DNA of 64,000 nt, taken from positions 1 through 64,000 of the forward strand of contig PXRE01000018.1 of assembly GCA_003021085.1 (NCBI GenBank), read 5' to 3'. A model generated the notes under the pieces. The model ran no database searches and had not been told where the DNA came from. It saw only the letters and a list, made by a program, of their open reading frames with translations. This stretch comes from Halobacteriales archaeon QS_1_68_20 (GTDB taxonomy: Archaea; Halobacteriota; Halobacteria; Halobacteriales; PXRE01). Below, piece by piece: positions 17,499 through 26,264 of this stretch (its first letter is position 1; each line of letters starts with the position of its first letter). The translations under genes were made by a program, and so were the position numbers.

Positions 17499-19409
17499 AT
17501 GACCGAAGACGACGGCGAGGAGCCGCCAGCGACCGCCGAGTCGCCGGCGCGCGAAGGGCCCCTCGCCCGAGTCCTCGCGCCGCGGTTCGGCCTCAGGTCG
17601 TGGGCCTGGCAGGCCGTGCTGGCCGTCACCGTCGTCGCGCTGGTCGCCAGACTGGTCTTCCTGGGTGCGCGGACCGCGCACTTCGACGAGGGCCGGGTCG
17701 CGTACTGGACGCTGCGGTACGCCGAGACCGGGCACTTCACGTACCGCTCGATCATCCACGGCCCGTTCGTCCAGCACGTCGGCCGGGTGCTGTTCCCCCT
17801 GCTGGGGGCGACCGACTTCGTCATGCGGTTGCCGGTGGCGCTGATCGGCGGCCTGCTCCCCCTGTCGGCGGTGCTGTTCCGGGACCACCTCCGGGACGAG
17901 GAGGTCCTCGGCCTGGCGGTGTTGCTCGCGTTCAACCCGATCCTGCTGTACTACTCGCGGTTCTTCCGGAGCGACGTGCCCCTGGCGGCGTTCGCCTTCG
18001 TCACGTTCGGCATGCTGGTCCGGTTGCTGGCGACCCGGCGACCCCGGTACCTCCACGGTGCGGCCGTCTTCGCCGCGCTGGCGTTCGCCAGCAAGGAGAA
18101 CGCCGTCGTCTACCTGCTGGTCTGTGTGGGCGCCGGTGCCCTCGTGGCCGACGCCGCCCTGTTCCGACCCCGCCGGTTCGAGAACGGCGTGGCCCGACTC
18201 CGGGCCACCTGGGGTCGGATAACCGGCGCCGTGCGGGACGCCCCCGGTGGCGCTCGCCGGACGATTCCCCGGATCGTCGGCCACCTCGCGCTGGCCGTCG
18301 CGGTGTTCGCCGGCCTGACGCTGTTGCTGTACGCGCCCCGGGCCGGGGACGCCGGCGGCGTCGGCCTCTGGGCCGCGGTGGCCGACCCGACCCTGTGGCC
18401 GGCCGTCGTCGACGCGACGGTCACCGACCTCGCGGAGGGCTTCGACTACTGGTTCGGGCAGAGTTCGGAACCCAACTGCTTCGCGGACTCGGTGATCGGC
18501 GGGTACGTCTGCTTCCTGGCCCGGTTCCTGGCGACGATGGGGAAGTTCGCCGCGCCGCTGTCCGCGCTGGCCGTCGCCGGGTTCCTGCTGGAGCGGTACG
18601 CCAGCACGGACCCCCGGCCGCTGGTCATGTTCGCGGGCTACTGGGGGTTCGTCAGCGTCCTCGGGTACCCCCTGGGGACCGACGTGTGGGGCGCCTGGGT
18701 GGTCACCCACGCCGTCGTCCCGCTGGCGATTCCGGCCGCGGTCGGGTTCGGCCACCTCCTCGGATACGCGCGAAACTCCGTCGCCGTCGTCCGCGGGGAC
18801 GGCGACCCGGGGACACACCACGAACCCGCCGACGCCCTGGTCGCTGGCCTGCTGGTCCTGTTGCTCGCCGGCGGGATGGTCGTCCCGGCGGTCCAGACCA
18901 GTTACCTGGCGCCCCAGGAGCGCGACTCCAGCACGGCGATGGTCCAGTACGCCCAGCCCTCGGCGGACATGTGCCCCGGCCTGGCGGCGATGCGGGAGGC
19001 GGTCGACGACCGGGAGGGAATCGACGTCGTCTACTACGGCCAGCGGTACTACCTGGCCAACGAGAGCGCGACCGAGTACCCGCCCGCCGCTGACCGGTAC
19101 AACGAGACCGGTGGCTGGTTCAAACGACTCCCCCTGCCGTGGTACACCGAGGCGGCCGGCGCCGAGGTGGCCAGCGCGCGAGCACCCGCCGGACTGGAAG
19201 CCGCGCTGGCCGACGACCCGGCCGTGATCGTCGCCCAGAAGGGCTACGAGACCGACGTCCGGAAACTGGCCGAGGGCGACTTCCGGACGTTCGAATACGA
19301 CTTGCGCGCGCCCATGGACGGCCCGGACTCGCGGACCTCGGTCGTGATCTTCGTCCGCGAGTCCCGGCTCTCGTCGGGCGACCAATCGAAGACCCAGACT
19401 GACACATGA
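17499..19409 (+). CDS. Agl23-like (TIGR03663-type) membrane glycosyltransferase family protein
   Basis: A 636-residue polytopic membrane protein with an acidic cytosolic N-terminus and about ten hydrophobic helices. The first loop carries HFDEGRVAYWTLRYAETGHF, the family signature resembling GT-C/PMT-type enzymes with an acidic catalytic residue in the first external loop. LLYYSRFFRSDVPLAAFAF and FASKENAVVYLL are further conserved blocks. Haloarchaeal relatives are annotated as flippase-associated or dolichol-phosphate-mannose mannosyltransferase-like, suggesting a role in moving or adding lipid-linked sugars at the cell surface. It is followed by a paralogue. Confidence 0.75.
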   Translation: MTEDDGEEPPATAESPAREGPLARVLAPRFGLRSWAWQAVLAVTVVALVARLVFLGARTAHFDEGRVAYWTLRYAETGHFTYRSIIHGPFVQHVGRVLFPLLGATDFVMRLPVALIGGLLPLSAVLFRDHLRDEEVLGLAVLLAFNPILLYYSRFFRSDVPLAAFAFVTFGMLVRLLATRRPRYLHGAAVFAALAFASKENAVVYLLVCVGAGALVADAALFRPRRFENGVARLRATWGRITGAVRDAPGGARRTIPRIVGHLALAVAVFAGLTLLLYAPRAGDAGGVGLWAAVADPTLWPAVVDATVTDLAEGFDYWFGQSSEPNCFADSVIGGYVCFLARFLATMGKFAAPLSALAVAGFLLERYASTDPRPLVMFAGYWGFVSVLGYPLGTDVWGAWVVTHAVVPLAIPAAVGFGHLLGYARNSVAVVRGDGDPGTHHEPADALVAGLLVLLLAGGMVVPAVQTSYLAPQERDSSTAMVQYAQPSADMCPGLAAMREAVDDREGIDVVYYGQRYYLANESATEYPPAADRYNETGGWFKRLPLPWYTEAAGAEVASARAPAGLEAALADDPAVIVAQKGYETDVRKLAEGDFRTFEYDLRAPMDGPDSRTSVVIFVRESRLSSGDQSKTQTDT

Positions 19410-19470
19410 CGGACGACTCGAACACGCAGGCAGAAGACTGACACATGACGGACGACTCGAACACGCAGGC
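19398..19470 (+). repeat. 39-bp tandem duplication across a gene junction
   Basis: A 34-nt block beginning ACTGACACATGACGG occurs at 19398-19431 and again at 19437-19470 (period 39). It contains the second gene's start codon and first eight codons. The first copy therefore makes an extra ATG at 19406, overlapping the upstream stop (ATGA), which opens a 10-codon ORF ending in TGA before the real start at 19445. Confidence 0.9.
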
Positions 19471-21256
19471 GGACCGACTACGGAACCGCGCCGGAGCCGT
19501 CGCCGAGTGGCTCCCGACCGACGACCGCACGCTCGCCGCCGTCGCGGCCGTCGCCGCGGTGGCGCTACTGGCCCGGTTCGTGGCGCTTGGCTACCGCGTC
19601 ATGCACTTCGACGAGGCGCGGGTGGCCTACTGGACGCTCCGGTACGTCGAAACGGGCGACTGGATCTACCGCCGCGAGATTCACGGGCCCCTCGTCCAGC
19701 ACGTCGACGCCTGGTTGTTCTCGGCGTTCGAGCCCTCGGACTTCGTCGCGCGTGCGCCGGTGGCGCTGGTCGGCGGCCTCCTGCCGCTGACGGCGCTATT
19801 GTTCCGTGATTACCTGGAGGACGACGAGGTTGTGGCGGCGTCCGTGTTCCTCGCGCTGAACCCGCTGTTGCTGTACTACTCGCGCTTTTTCCGGAGTGAC
19901 GTCCTCGTCGCGGCGTTCATGCTGGCCGCGCTGGGTTACGTCGCCCGGGGGATCGCCCGCCGGCAACCCGGTGACCTCTACGTGGCCGGGGCGTTCCTCG
20001 CGCTCGGGTTCGCCAGCAAGGAGAACGCGCTGGTCTACCTGGTCTGCTGGGTCGGGATGCTCGTCGCGGTCGCCGGCCTGGAACTGCTGTACCCGAGGCG
20101 GTTCGACTCCCGGGGAGCGTACCTCCGTACCGCCCGCCAGCGAGTGATCGAGGGCGGACGCTGGCTCCGCCGTCCGGTCGGCGTGCGCTGGGGCGGCCAC
20201 GCCGTCGGCGGACTGGTCGTGTTCGGCGTGCTGACGGTCCTCCTGTACTCGCCCCGGACCGGTGGGACGCCGATGTGGCAGACGGATCCACTGGGAGCCG
20301 TCGACGCGACGGTCGCCGCCTTCGAGCGCGGGTTCGCCTTCTGGGGCGAGAACGGCAGCGAGGTGCCCGCGTGTTACAGCCTCGGGGTCGGCCCTGAGGA
20401 CCCGTTCACCGCGCGGTACCGCTGTAACCTCGAACGCTCGTTCACGATCATGACGAAGGGCGCGGCGGCCGTCAGCGTCGTCGGCCTGGTCGGCGTCGTC
20501 AGCGAACAGTTCCGGCGGCCCCGGGTCCTGGTGACGGGGGCCGCCCTCTGGGCGATTGCGAGTTTCCTCGGGTACCCTCTGGCCTCGGACATCGCGTACC
20601 CGGCCTGGCTCGGGGTCCACGTCGTCGTCCCGCTGGCGATTCCCGCGGGCGTCGGCCTGGCGACGTTCGCCCGCTGGGGCCGGGACGCGCTGGCCGACGA
20701 CGACTCGACCGACGCCGCTATCGCGGGCCTGCTGGTCGTGCTGGTCGTCGCCGGGATGGTCGTCCCCGCGGTCCAGGTCTCCTACCTCGCGCCCCAGTCC
20801 GGCGTCTCCGGCGAGGCCAACGTCGTCCAGTTCGCCCAGCCCAGCGGCCACATGCAGGAGGCCGTCGCGGCCATGGACGAGGCCGTGGCGAACAACGACG
20901 GCGTCGACGTGGTGGTCTACGGTCCGGACTTCGTCCACGGCGGGAACGGTACCTTCGACCCCGGTTGCCTCCGGTGGTTGACGCCGATGGCGCCGGCGTC
21001 GTGGTACCTCTATCGCTCCGGCGCGGAGATCAGGTGCGCGTCGACCGAGGTCGAACTCCGGTCGATGCTGGACGAACACGACCCACCGGTCGTCGTCACC
21101 AGCCAGGGCGACGCCAGGATTGCGGGGCCGGTCCTGGGTGACCGGTACGCCGGGAGCGCCTACGGCCTCAGGCTCTGGTCCAGCGCCACGACGACTGCGG
21201 TGTTCTACTTCGACACGACCCGCGTCGACCGGGAGGCGAACGCGTCGGTGAGATGA
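19445..21256 (+). CDS. Agl23-like (TIGR03663-type) membrane protein, second copy
   Basis: A 603-residue paralogue of the preceding protein. It shares the loop motif MHFDEARVAYWTLRYVETGDW, the block LLYYSRFFRSDVLVAAFML, FASKENALVYLVCW and the C-terminal region SYLAPQSGVSGEANVVQFAQ. About ten transmembrane helices are followed by an external C-terminal domain. A tandem pair suggests gene duplication, perhaps with different lipid or sugar specificity. The start at 19445 lies in the second unit of the 39-bp duplication. Confidence 0.75.
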   Translation: MTDDSNTQADRLRNRAGAVAEWLPTDDRTLAAVAAVAAVALLARFVALGYRVMHFDEARVAYWTLRYVETGDWIYRREIHGPLVQHVDAWLFSAFEPSDFVARAPVALVGGLLPLTALLFRDYLEDDEVVAASVFLALNPLLLYYSRFFRSDVLVAAFMLAALGYVARGIARRQPGDLYVAGAFLALGFASKENALVYLVCWVGMLVAVAGLELLYPRRFDSRGAYLRTARQRVIEGGRWLRRPVGVRWGGHAVGGLVVFGVLTVLLYSPRTGGTPMWQTDPLGAVDATVAAFERGFAFWGENGSEVPACYSLGVGPEDPFTARYRCNLERSFTIMTKGAAAVSVVGLVGVVSEQFRRPRVLVTGAALWAIASFLGYPLASDIAYPAWLGVHVVVPLAIPAGVGLATFARWGRDALADDDSTDAAIAGLLVVLVVAGMVVPAVQVSYLAPQSGVSGEANVVQFAQPSGHMQEAVAAMDEAVANNDGVDVVVYGPDFVHGGNGTFDPGCLRWLTPMAPASWYLYRSGAEIRCASTEVELRSMLDEHDPPVVVTSQGDARIAGPVLGDRYAGSAYGLRLWSSATTTAVFYFDTTRVDREANASVR

Positions 21257-21275
21257 CCGAAAAAGGGGCGTCAGT

Positions 21276-22004
21276 TCAGCAGTAGTCCGAGCAACTGCTG
21301 TCGCAACTGTGGTCGTTGTCGTGGCAGACGTAGCAGTTGTCGCAGTTGTAGACCTTCTTCGGGAGACACCAGTACTGGCCGCCGTCGTACCAGCGGTCAC
21401 AGATCCAGCTGATCGTGCAGTTCAGGCACCCGTCGGTGTGATCCTGCGTGGAGACGCCGTCGCTGCTGGCGTCGCCGGGGCGGACGATGGTCCCCCGCTC
21501 GGCGCCGTCTTCGGTCACGACGGCGTAGGTCTCGCCGGTGTCGGGGTACAGCACGACCTTCAGGTCGGCGTCGTCGAGTCGCCGGGACACCGAGATGCCT
21601 GCGGTCGGGGTGCCGTCGTGGATCGTCCCGTAGGAGACGAACCCCTCCTCGGCGTCGATGTACTCGGGGATCGACCGGAAGGGCAGGGACGTGAGTTCGG
21701 TGGCCGCGGGCGTGTCGAGGACGCCGCGCTCGGCGAGGGTCTGCCGCAGTTCGCGGGTCCCCTCGACGAGCGCCTGCGTGGCCGCTTGCTCGCTCTCGTA
21801 GCGAGCGGCGGCGGCGTGGGGGTCGTCCGCGGCGACCGCGCTCCCGCTCAGGCCGAACACGGCCGCGACGGTCGCGGCCGCGCTGGCGACGAATCCACGA
21901 CGCTGCTGGGTGAAGAAGTTGTTCGGGTCGTCCTCGGTCGCTGCGAGGACGTCACGGCGGTTCGGATCGGTACCCTCGTCCATCGGTGTCGGATCGTCTG
22001 TCAT
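21276..22004 (-). CDS. Tat-exported protein with ten-cysteine C-terminal domain (halocin-C8-like architecture)
   Basis: A 242-residue protein. It has an acidic N-terminal extension, a twin-arginine signal (QQRRGFVASAAATVAAVFG, about 33-52, cleaved near AVAADD), and a central alpha/beta region of about 120 residues. The last 53 residues contain ten cysteines (GCLNC, SWIC, QYWC, VYNCDNCYVC, HSCDSSCSDYC). Haloarchaeal microhalocin C8 is made the same way: a Tat-exported precursor whose N-terminal part gives immunity and whose Cys-rich C-terminal peptide is the toxin. I infer a similar design but cannot prove it. Alternatives are a secreted metal-binding or disulfide-stabilised surface protein. 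A strong AT-rich promoter lies upstream. Confidence 0.6.
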   Translation of the reverse strand: MTDDPTPMDEGTDPNRRDVLAATEDDPNNFFTQQRRGFVASAAATVAAVFGLSGSAVAADDPHAAAARYESEQAATQALVEGTRELRQTLAERGVLDTPAATELTSLPFRSIPEYIDAEEGFVSYGTIHDGTPTAGISVSRRLDDADLKVVLYPDTGETYAVVTEDGAERGTIVRPGDASSDGVSTQDHTDGCLNCTISWICDRWYDGGQYWCLPKKVYNCDNCYVCHDNDHSCDSSCSDYC

Positions 22005-22044
22005 CGTGGATCGGTGGCTTCGCAGCCGATGCTACGTTCGAGCA

Positions 22045-22145
22045 ACTTCATTTTATATTTTTTTCTAGCGAAAATAATATTGGCGTTCGTGAAATTCAGT
22101 CCAGTAAACGTTTGTGGTCGGTCCGGATGGGCATCCTTATTCCGG
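22045..22145. promoter_or_regulatory. Divergent AT-rich promoter region, Cys-rich gene and purK
   Basis: Between the divergent starts at 22004 (minus) and 22166 (plus). On the minus strand an AAAATATAAAATG tract at about 22050-22062 lies some 45-50 nt before the Cys-rich gene. On the plus strand ATCCTTATTCC at about 22134-22144 sits about 27 nt before the purK ATG, the right distance for a leaderless transcript. Confidence 0.5.
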
Positions 22146-22165
22146 ACTGCAGGCAAAGGGGAAAC

Positions 22166-23332
22166 ATGACGACCATCGGCCCGTCAGGGACGACCCTCGG
22201 CGTGGTCGGCGGGGGCCAGCTCGGCCGGATGCTCGCCGAGGCGGCCGCCCCGCTGGGAATCGACCTCGTAGTCGTGGACCCGACGCCGAAGTGCCCGGCC
22301 TCGGCGGTCGCCCGCGACCATGTCGTCGCCGACTTCGACGACCCCGACGGCGTCGACGAACTGGCCGCCCGCGCGGACTACCTGACCTACGAAATCGAAC
22401 TCGCGGACCCCGACGTGCTGGAGCGGGCGAGCGAGGACCACGGCGTCCCCGTCCATCCCTCGCCGGAGACGCTCCGGACCATCCAGGACAAACTCGTCCA
22501 GAAGCGCCACCTCGCCGAGCGAGGCGTGCCGGTCCCCGAGTTCGTGGCCGTCGACGACGCCGACGACGTCGCGGCGGCGATCCACGAACTCGAGTCGCCG
22601 GTCATGCTGAAGGCCCGCCGCGGTGGGTACGACGGGCGCGGGAACCGTCCCGTCCACGAGGACGAGGACTTCGCCGCGGCGCTGGCGGAGGTCGGCGCCG
22701 GCGAGGGCGGTGCGATGGCCGAGCGGATGGTCGACTTCGAGCGGGAACTGTCGGTCATCGGCGCGGTCGGCGACGGCGAGTGGGCGACGTTCCCCGCCGG
22801 CGAGAACGTCCACGAGGACGAGATCCTCCGCACGACGGTCGTGCCCGCCCGCACGTCCGACGCCGTGCGCGAGCGCGCCCAGGCGGTCGCCCGGGACGTG
22901 CTCGACGCGCTGGAGGGCCGAGGCGTGTACGGGATCGAACTCTTCGAAACCGCCGACGGGGAGATTCTGGTCAACGAGATCGCGCCCCGGCCGCACAACT
23001 CCGGCCACTGGACCATCGAGGGGGCGACCACCAGCCAGTTCGAGCAACACACCCGCGCCGTCGCCGGCCTCCCGCTGGGGTCGACCCACCGGCGATGTCC
23101 GACGGTCATGGTGAACGTCCTGGGTGACGTGGCCGAACCGACCCGGGCCGAACTGACCGGCGTGGGCGACGTGCTGGCGACCCCCGGCGCGCACCTCCAC
23201 TGGTACGGCAAACGCGAGGTGCGGCCGCTCCGGAAGATGGGCCACGTCACGCTCACCCCGACCGACGGCGAAGACGCCGCGGCCCTGCTGGAGCCGGGCC
23301 GCCGGTTGCGCGACGGCCTCACCTTCGAGTAG
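22166..23332 (+). CDS. purK: N5-carboxyaminoimidazole ribonucleotide synthase
   Basis: A 388-residue ATP-grasp enzyme that carboxylates AIR with bicarbonate and ATP in de novo purine synthesis. It starts with a Rossmann-like GVVGGGQLGRMLAEAA. Then come ATP-grasp blocks: KLVQKRHLAERGVPVPEFV, VMLKARRGGYDGRGNRPV, and the metal/substrate loop ELFETADGEILVNEIAPRPH with NSGHWTIEG. Length is normal. The start at 22166 fits a leaderless transcript. Its partner purE lies 1.7 kb downstream, separated by two broken genes and a repeat. Confidence 0.95.
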   Translation: MTTIGPSGTTLGVVGGGQLGRMLAEAAAPLGIDLVVVDPTPKCPASAVARDHVVADFDDPDGVDELAARADYLTYEIELADPDVLERASEDHGVPVHPSPETLRTIQDKLVQKRHLAERGVPVPEFVAVDDADDVAAAIHELESPVMLKARRGGYDGRGNRPVHEDEDFAAALAEVGAGEGGAMAERMVDFERELSVIGAVGDGEWATFPAGENVHEDEILRTTVVPARTSDAVRERAQAVARDVLDALEGRGVYGIELFETADGEILVNEIAPRPHNSGHWTIEGATTSQFEQHTRAVAGLPLGSTHRRCPTVMVNVLGDVAEPTRAELTGVGDVLATPGAHLHWYGKREVRPLRKMGHVTLTPTDGEDAAALLEPGRRLRDGLTFE

Positions 23333-23340
23333 ACCGTGAT

Positions 23341-23589
23341 CTATCCGGGATCGACGCTGAAGACCTCGATCTCGTTGCCCTCGGTGTCGACGAAGTGGAA
23401 GGTCCGGTAGTCACCGATCTCCAGCATCTCGTCGTGGACCATCTCCGGGGCTATCTCCTCGATCCTGTCGTAGGCGGCGTCGACGTCCTCGACCTCGAAG
23501 GTCGGGACGCAGTTGTCCCCGAACTCGACGTCGAACCCGTCCGCGCCGGGCGCGTAGAGGCCGAAGTCGAAGCCGTCGAACTCGAACAT
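23341..23589 (-). pseudogene. VOC/glyoxalase-superfamily protein, 5' end missing
   Basis: The last 82 residues of a vicinal-oxygen-chelate protein: MFEFDGFDFGLYAPGADGF, then VEDVDAAYDRIEEIAP, and the closing RTFHFVDTEGNEIEVFSVDP, a standard second beta-alpha-beta unit. Coding character extends upstream of the ATG (EQEDDRYS in frame) but meets a stop 16 codons before, and the first beta-alpha unit expected in a protein of about 115-125 residues is absent. Either the short form starting at 23589 is expressed or the gene is a remnant. It ends nine bases from the purK stop, convergent. Confidence 0.6.
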
Positions 23590-23730
23590 CGAGTACCGGT
23601 CGTCCTCCTGTTCTGGGTCGACGCCTCACAGTTTCTCATCGTCGTCGCTCCGGTTCAGGAGGCCCGGTCAAAACCCCCTCCTCGCGGTGAAACTGTAACT
23701 CCGCCGAGACTCCGGCGGCGACCTCGCGGA

Positions 23731-23760
23731 TATATGAAAATATGTGAATATATTCATATA
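23731..23760. repeat. 30-bp AT-rich imperfect palindrome, copy 1
   Basis: Ends TATATGAA and TTCATATA are exact inverted complements, with ATATG and ATAT blocks between. It closely matches 60186-60215 in length, ends and inner pattern, against very GC-rich surroundings. It could be an operator for a dimeric regulator; it lies upstream of the VOC remnant and downstream of the broken hydrolase. Confidence 0.6.
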
Positions 23761-23809
23761 CGCGGGAGCGGGTCGTAGCGTCCGCTCTGGGCCAGCCTCG
23801 AATAGCGTC

Positions 23810-24650
23810 CTAGGTCCCGTCGGCTCCGGTCGCGGCGACCGACGCCAGGAACGACCGCAGCTGGTCGGTGAAGAACTCGGGGGCGTCGAGGTTCGACGCG
23901 TGGGCCGCCCCCGGAGCCGCCCGCACTGTCGCGCCGGGAATCGAGTCGCCGAGTTTCGCCGCCTGCCGGCGCAGGAACCCGGGTTCGTGCTCGCCGTACA
24001 GGACGAGGGTCGGGACGCCGATGGACCGGTGGTCGACGGGCGTCTCGTGGAACGAGGTAGTCGCCCGGATCACCTTGGCGAACTCGTCGGTCGGCATCGC
24101 CGGCCCGCCCCGCCGGAGTCGCTCGACCAGTCCGTACTCGCCGGCGACGGCCTCGCCGTCGAGCCGACGGTGGATCCACAGGATGACGCGCTCGACGCGC
24201 TAGTAGCCGAGGAGCCGAGCCACCGGGACGGCGGCGTCCAGCATCAGCGACCGCTGGATCCAGTCGCGGTAGTCGACGTACCCGGGGGCGAACGTGGCCG
24301 CGAGGACGAGCCCCGAGAGCCGGTCGGGATACCGCGTCGCGTACACCTGGGCGATGGCGCCGCCCAGTGAGAGCCCACAGATCACCGGCCGGTCCAGGCC
24401 GAGGGCGTCGACGAGGGCGTGCAGGTCTTCGGCGAACAACTCGACGGAGTAGGAGGGGGGCCGTCGATCCACCGGTGCGGCCGTGGCCCCGGACGTCGTA
24501 GGTGATGGTGGTGTACTCGTCGGCCAGGGCCGCCACCTGGGGGTCCCACTGGGCGTGGTCGAGGACGGCCCCGTGGACGAACACCACGGGCGGCCCCTCG
24601 CCCCGCCGCTCGTAGTACGTCTCCACCCCGTTCGTTCGGACGGTCGGCAT
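23810..24650 (-). pseudogene. Alpha/beta-hydrolase gene with a frameshift and a nonsense codon
   Basis: The start MPTVRTNGVETYYERRGEGP with VVFVHGAVLDHAQW and RGHGRTGGSTAP is a typical alpha/beta-hydrolase N-terminus (oxyanion HG motif). One surplus C (G6 run at 24455-24460 on the plus strand) shifts the frame. Removing it continues as SYSVELFAEDLHALVDALGL and the nucleophile elbow GLSLGGAIAQV. A TAG at 24200-24202 then interrupts the frame, which resumes with RVERVILWIHRRLDG and ends with the acid and His regions (LVLYGEHEPGFL, GAAHASN). Two independent lesions argue for a real pseudogene. The substrate is unknown. Confidence 0.75.
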
Positions 24651-24750
24651 GGTGGTTCTACGGTTACTGTCGGGATAAGCCCGAGCCCGTGAACTGCTCG
24701 TCCGTGACGACAATTAAACAGCCCCGGGCACTCTCCTCGATGACGGTACC

Positions 24751-24869
24751 TTGGTCAGCAACAGCCGGAAAGCCCCCGGCGCTCGACTTCCGTCAGAGGC
24801 AAGCTCTGAGGACTTCCCGCTCGTTGCACTCGCGGGAACCGCCGGGGCTGGCGAGAGCGAAGCTCTCGC
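24751..24869 (+). repeat. Dispersed repeat, copy A
   Basis: Contains the conserved core TTGGTCAGCAAC..GGAAAGCCCC..GCGCTCGACT and, about 75 nt on, GGCTGGCGAGAGC-GAA-GCTCTCGC. A smaller stem-loop TCAGAG-GCAAG-CTCTGA lies at 24793-24809. Copies occur at 42683-42828 (opposite strand) and 59961-60078. Occupies most of the gap between the broken hydrolase and purE; the rest of 24651-25031 shows no gene. Confidence 0.7.
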
Positions 24870-25031
24870 CGCGCCCGCGGTGGTGTTGCCGGACACCTCT
24901 GTGTGCGGTTGTGCCGGCCACCTCCGGATCGGTGGCCGCTACCTGTTGTCGGTGGGTTAGCGGCAGGATCTGAGCTGGTGAGGTTAGGGTGAGTCGGCAC
25001 CCTTTAGGCGTCTGCCCGCGCTTGCTCGCAC

Positions 25032-25670
25032 ATGTCCGACCTCCAGGCGCTCGTCGACCAGTTGCACGAGGAGGCCGACCGGGACAGCGACCCCGCGGAG
25101 ACGCCGGACGTCGGGATCATCATCGGGAGCGACTCGGACCTGGACGTGATGGCCGGAAGCGAGGACGGCCGGCCGGGGGCCTACGACGCACTGACGGAAC
25201 TGGGCTTCGAGGAACAGACCGACTTCGAGGACCCACCGGAGAGTCGGTTCACCTTCGAGACGTTCGTCGTCTCGGCCCACCGGACGCCCGAGTTGCTGTA
25301 CGCCTACGGGGAGACGGCCGAGGACCGGGGCGTCGAGGTGATCGTCGCGGGCGCGGGCGGCAAGTCCGCGGACCTGCCGAACATGACCGCCTCCATCGCG
25401 TACCCGCTGCCGGTCGTCGGCGTCCCCGTGCAGGAGAAGTCGGTGGACTCGGTCATCGGCATGCCCCAGGGCGCACCCATCGTCGCCGTCGACGCGGGCA
25501 AGTCCTTCAACGCGGCGCTGTCGGCGGTCCAGGTGCTCGCCCGCCAGCACCACGAGTTGCGCGAGCGACTGGTTGACTACCACGAGGACCTGAAGGCCGA
25601 CGTCGCCCGGACCTCGCGGGACCTCCACGAACGCGGAACGGCCGAGTTCAGGGAGCGCCGGGACGGGTGA
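25032..25670 (+). CDS. purE: N5-CAIR mutase
   Basis: A 212-residue PurE that rearranges N5-CAIR to CAIR, the step after PurK. Signature blocks are VGIIIGSDSDLDVM at the substrate phosphate site, FVVSAHRTPELLYAY, VIVAGAGGKSADLPNMTAS and VVGVPVQEKSVDSVIGMPQG. It has an N-terminal acidic extension of about 27 residues and an insert GSEDGRPGAYD after the first motif, which are usual in haloarchaea, and a charged C-terminal tail. The start at 25032 is the only ATG before the core. Confidence 0.95.
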   Translation: MSDLQALVDQLHEEADRDSDPAETPDVGIIIGSDSDLDVMAGSEDGRPGAYDALTELGFEEQTDFEDPPESRFTFETFVVSAHRTPELLYAYGETAEDRGVEVIVAGAGGKSADLPNMTASIAYPLPVVGVPVQEKSVDSVIGMPQGAPIVAVDAGKSFNAALSAVQVLARQHHELRERLVDYHEDLKADVARTSRDLHERGTAEFRERRDG

Positions 25671-25671
25671 G

Positions 25672-25721
25672 TCGACGGGGGTGGCAAGGGGGAGACTCGA
25701 CGGGGGTGGCAAGGGGGAGAC
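25672..25721 (+). repeat. Tandem 25-bp repeat, two copies
   Basis: The unit TCGACGGGGGTGGCAAGGGG plus GAGAC occurs at 25672-25696 and 25697-25721, and a third partial unit (TCGACGG) follows. It lies just after the purE stop, ahead of the nuo promoter region. Confidence 0.85.
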
Positions 25722-25853
25722 TCGACGGTCGGCAGGCGGGGTTCGTGGAGCCGCGACGACAGTACTGGACGCCAATAAACCCACCACCCGAAGGCGGACT
25801 ATCAACCCTTATGTAGCACCGTCTCGAACCAACGAACGATAGGGGTCACCAGA

Positions 25854-26264
25854 ATGAGCAATCCATGGATAGCGATCGGCGCACTCGCGCTCGTTTCGCT
25901 GCTTGTCCCGCTTGGGATGATGGGCCTCTCCAGCCTGCTCCGGCCGTCGGTCCCGGAGCAGGGCAAGCGCAAGACCTACGAGAGCGGCGAGGTGCCGACC
26001 GGCAGCACGAACCTCCGGTTCAACATCCAGTACTACATGGTCGCGCTGCTGTTCGTCGTCTTCGACATCGAGACCGTCCTCATCTTCCCATGGACGGTCA
26101 TCTACTCGGACTCCGTGAGCCAGGTCGGCCTCGCCCACGCGCTCGGCCCGATGCTCCTGTTCGTCGGCATCCTCGTCGTCGCCCTCGTGTGGGCCTGGCG
26201 CAACGGCGTGGTGAAGTGGACGCTCAGTCCCGATACCAAACGGAGGACTCGCAATGAGCAGTGA
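25854..26264 (+). CDS. nuoA: NADH-quinone oxidoreductase-like subunit A
   Basis: A 136-residue membrane subunit with three hydrophobic helices (about 5-27, 61-82, 96-118) and the family block PSVPEQGKRKTYESGEVPTG, then LRFNIQYYMVALLFVVFDIE. NuoA is part of the membrane arm of complex I, near the quinone chamber. It opens the nuo operon. A promoter candidate is the AT-rich TCAACCCTTATGTAG near 25801. The stop overlaps the nuoB start by 11 nt. Confidence 0.95.
   Translation: MSNPWIAIGALALVSLLVPLGMMGLSSLLRPSVPEQGKRKTYESGEVPTGSTNLRFNIQYYMVALLFVVFDIETVLIFPWTVIYSDSVSQVGLAHALGPMLLFVGILVVALVWAWRNGVVKWTLSPDTKRRTRNEQ

Noticed and set aside
17364..19385. Long N-terminal extension of ribH (809-codon frame)
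   Set aside because: Lumazine synthase is about 135 residues and starts at 17363; the extension is opposite the Agl23-like gene.
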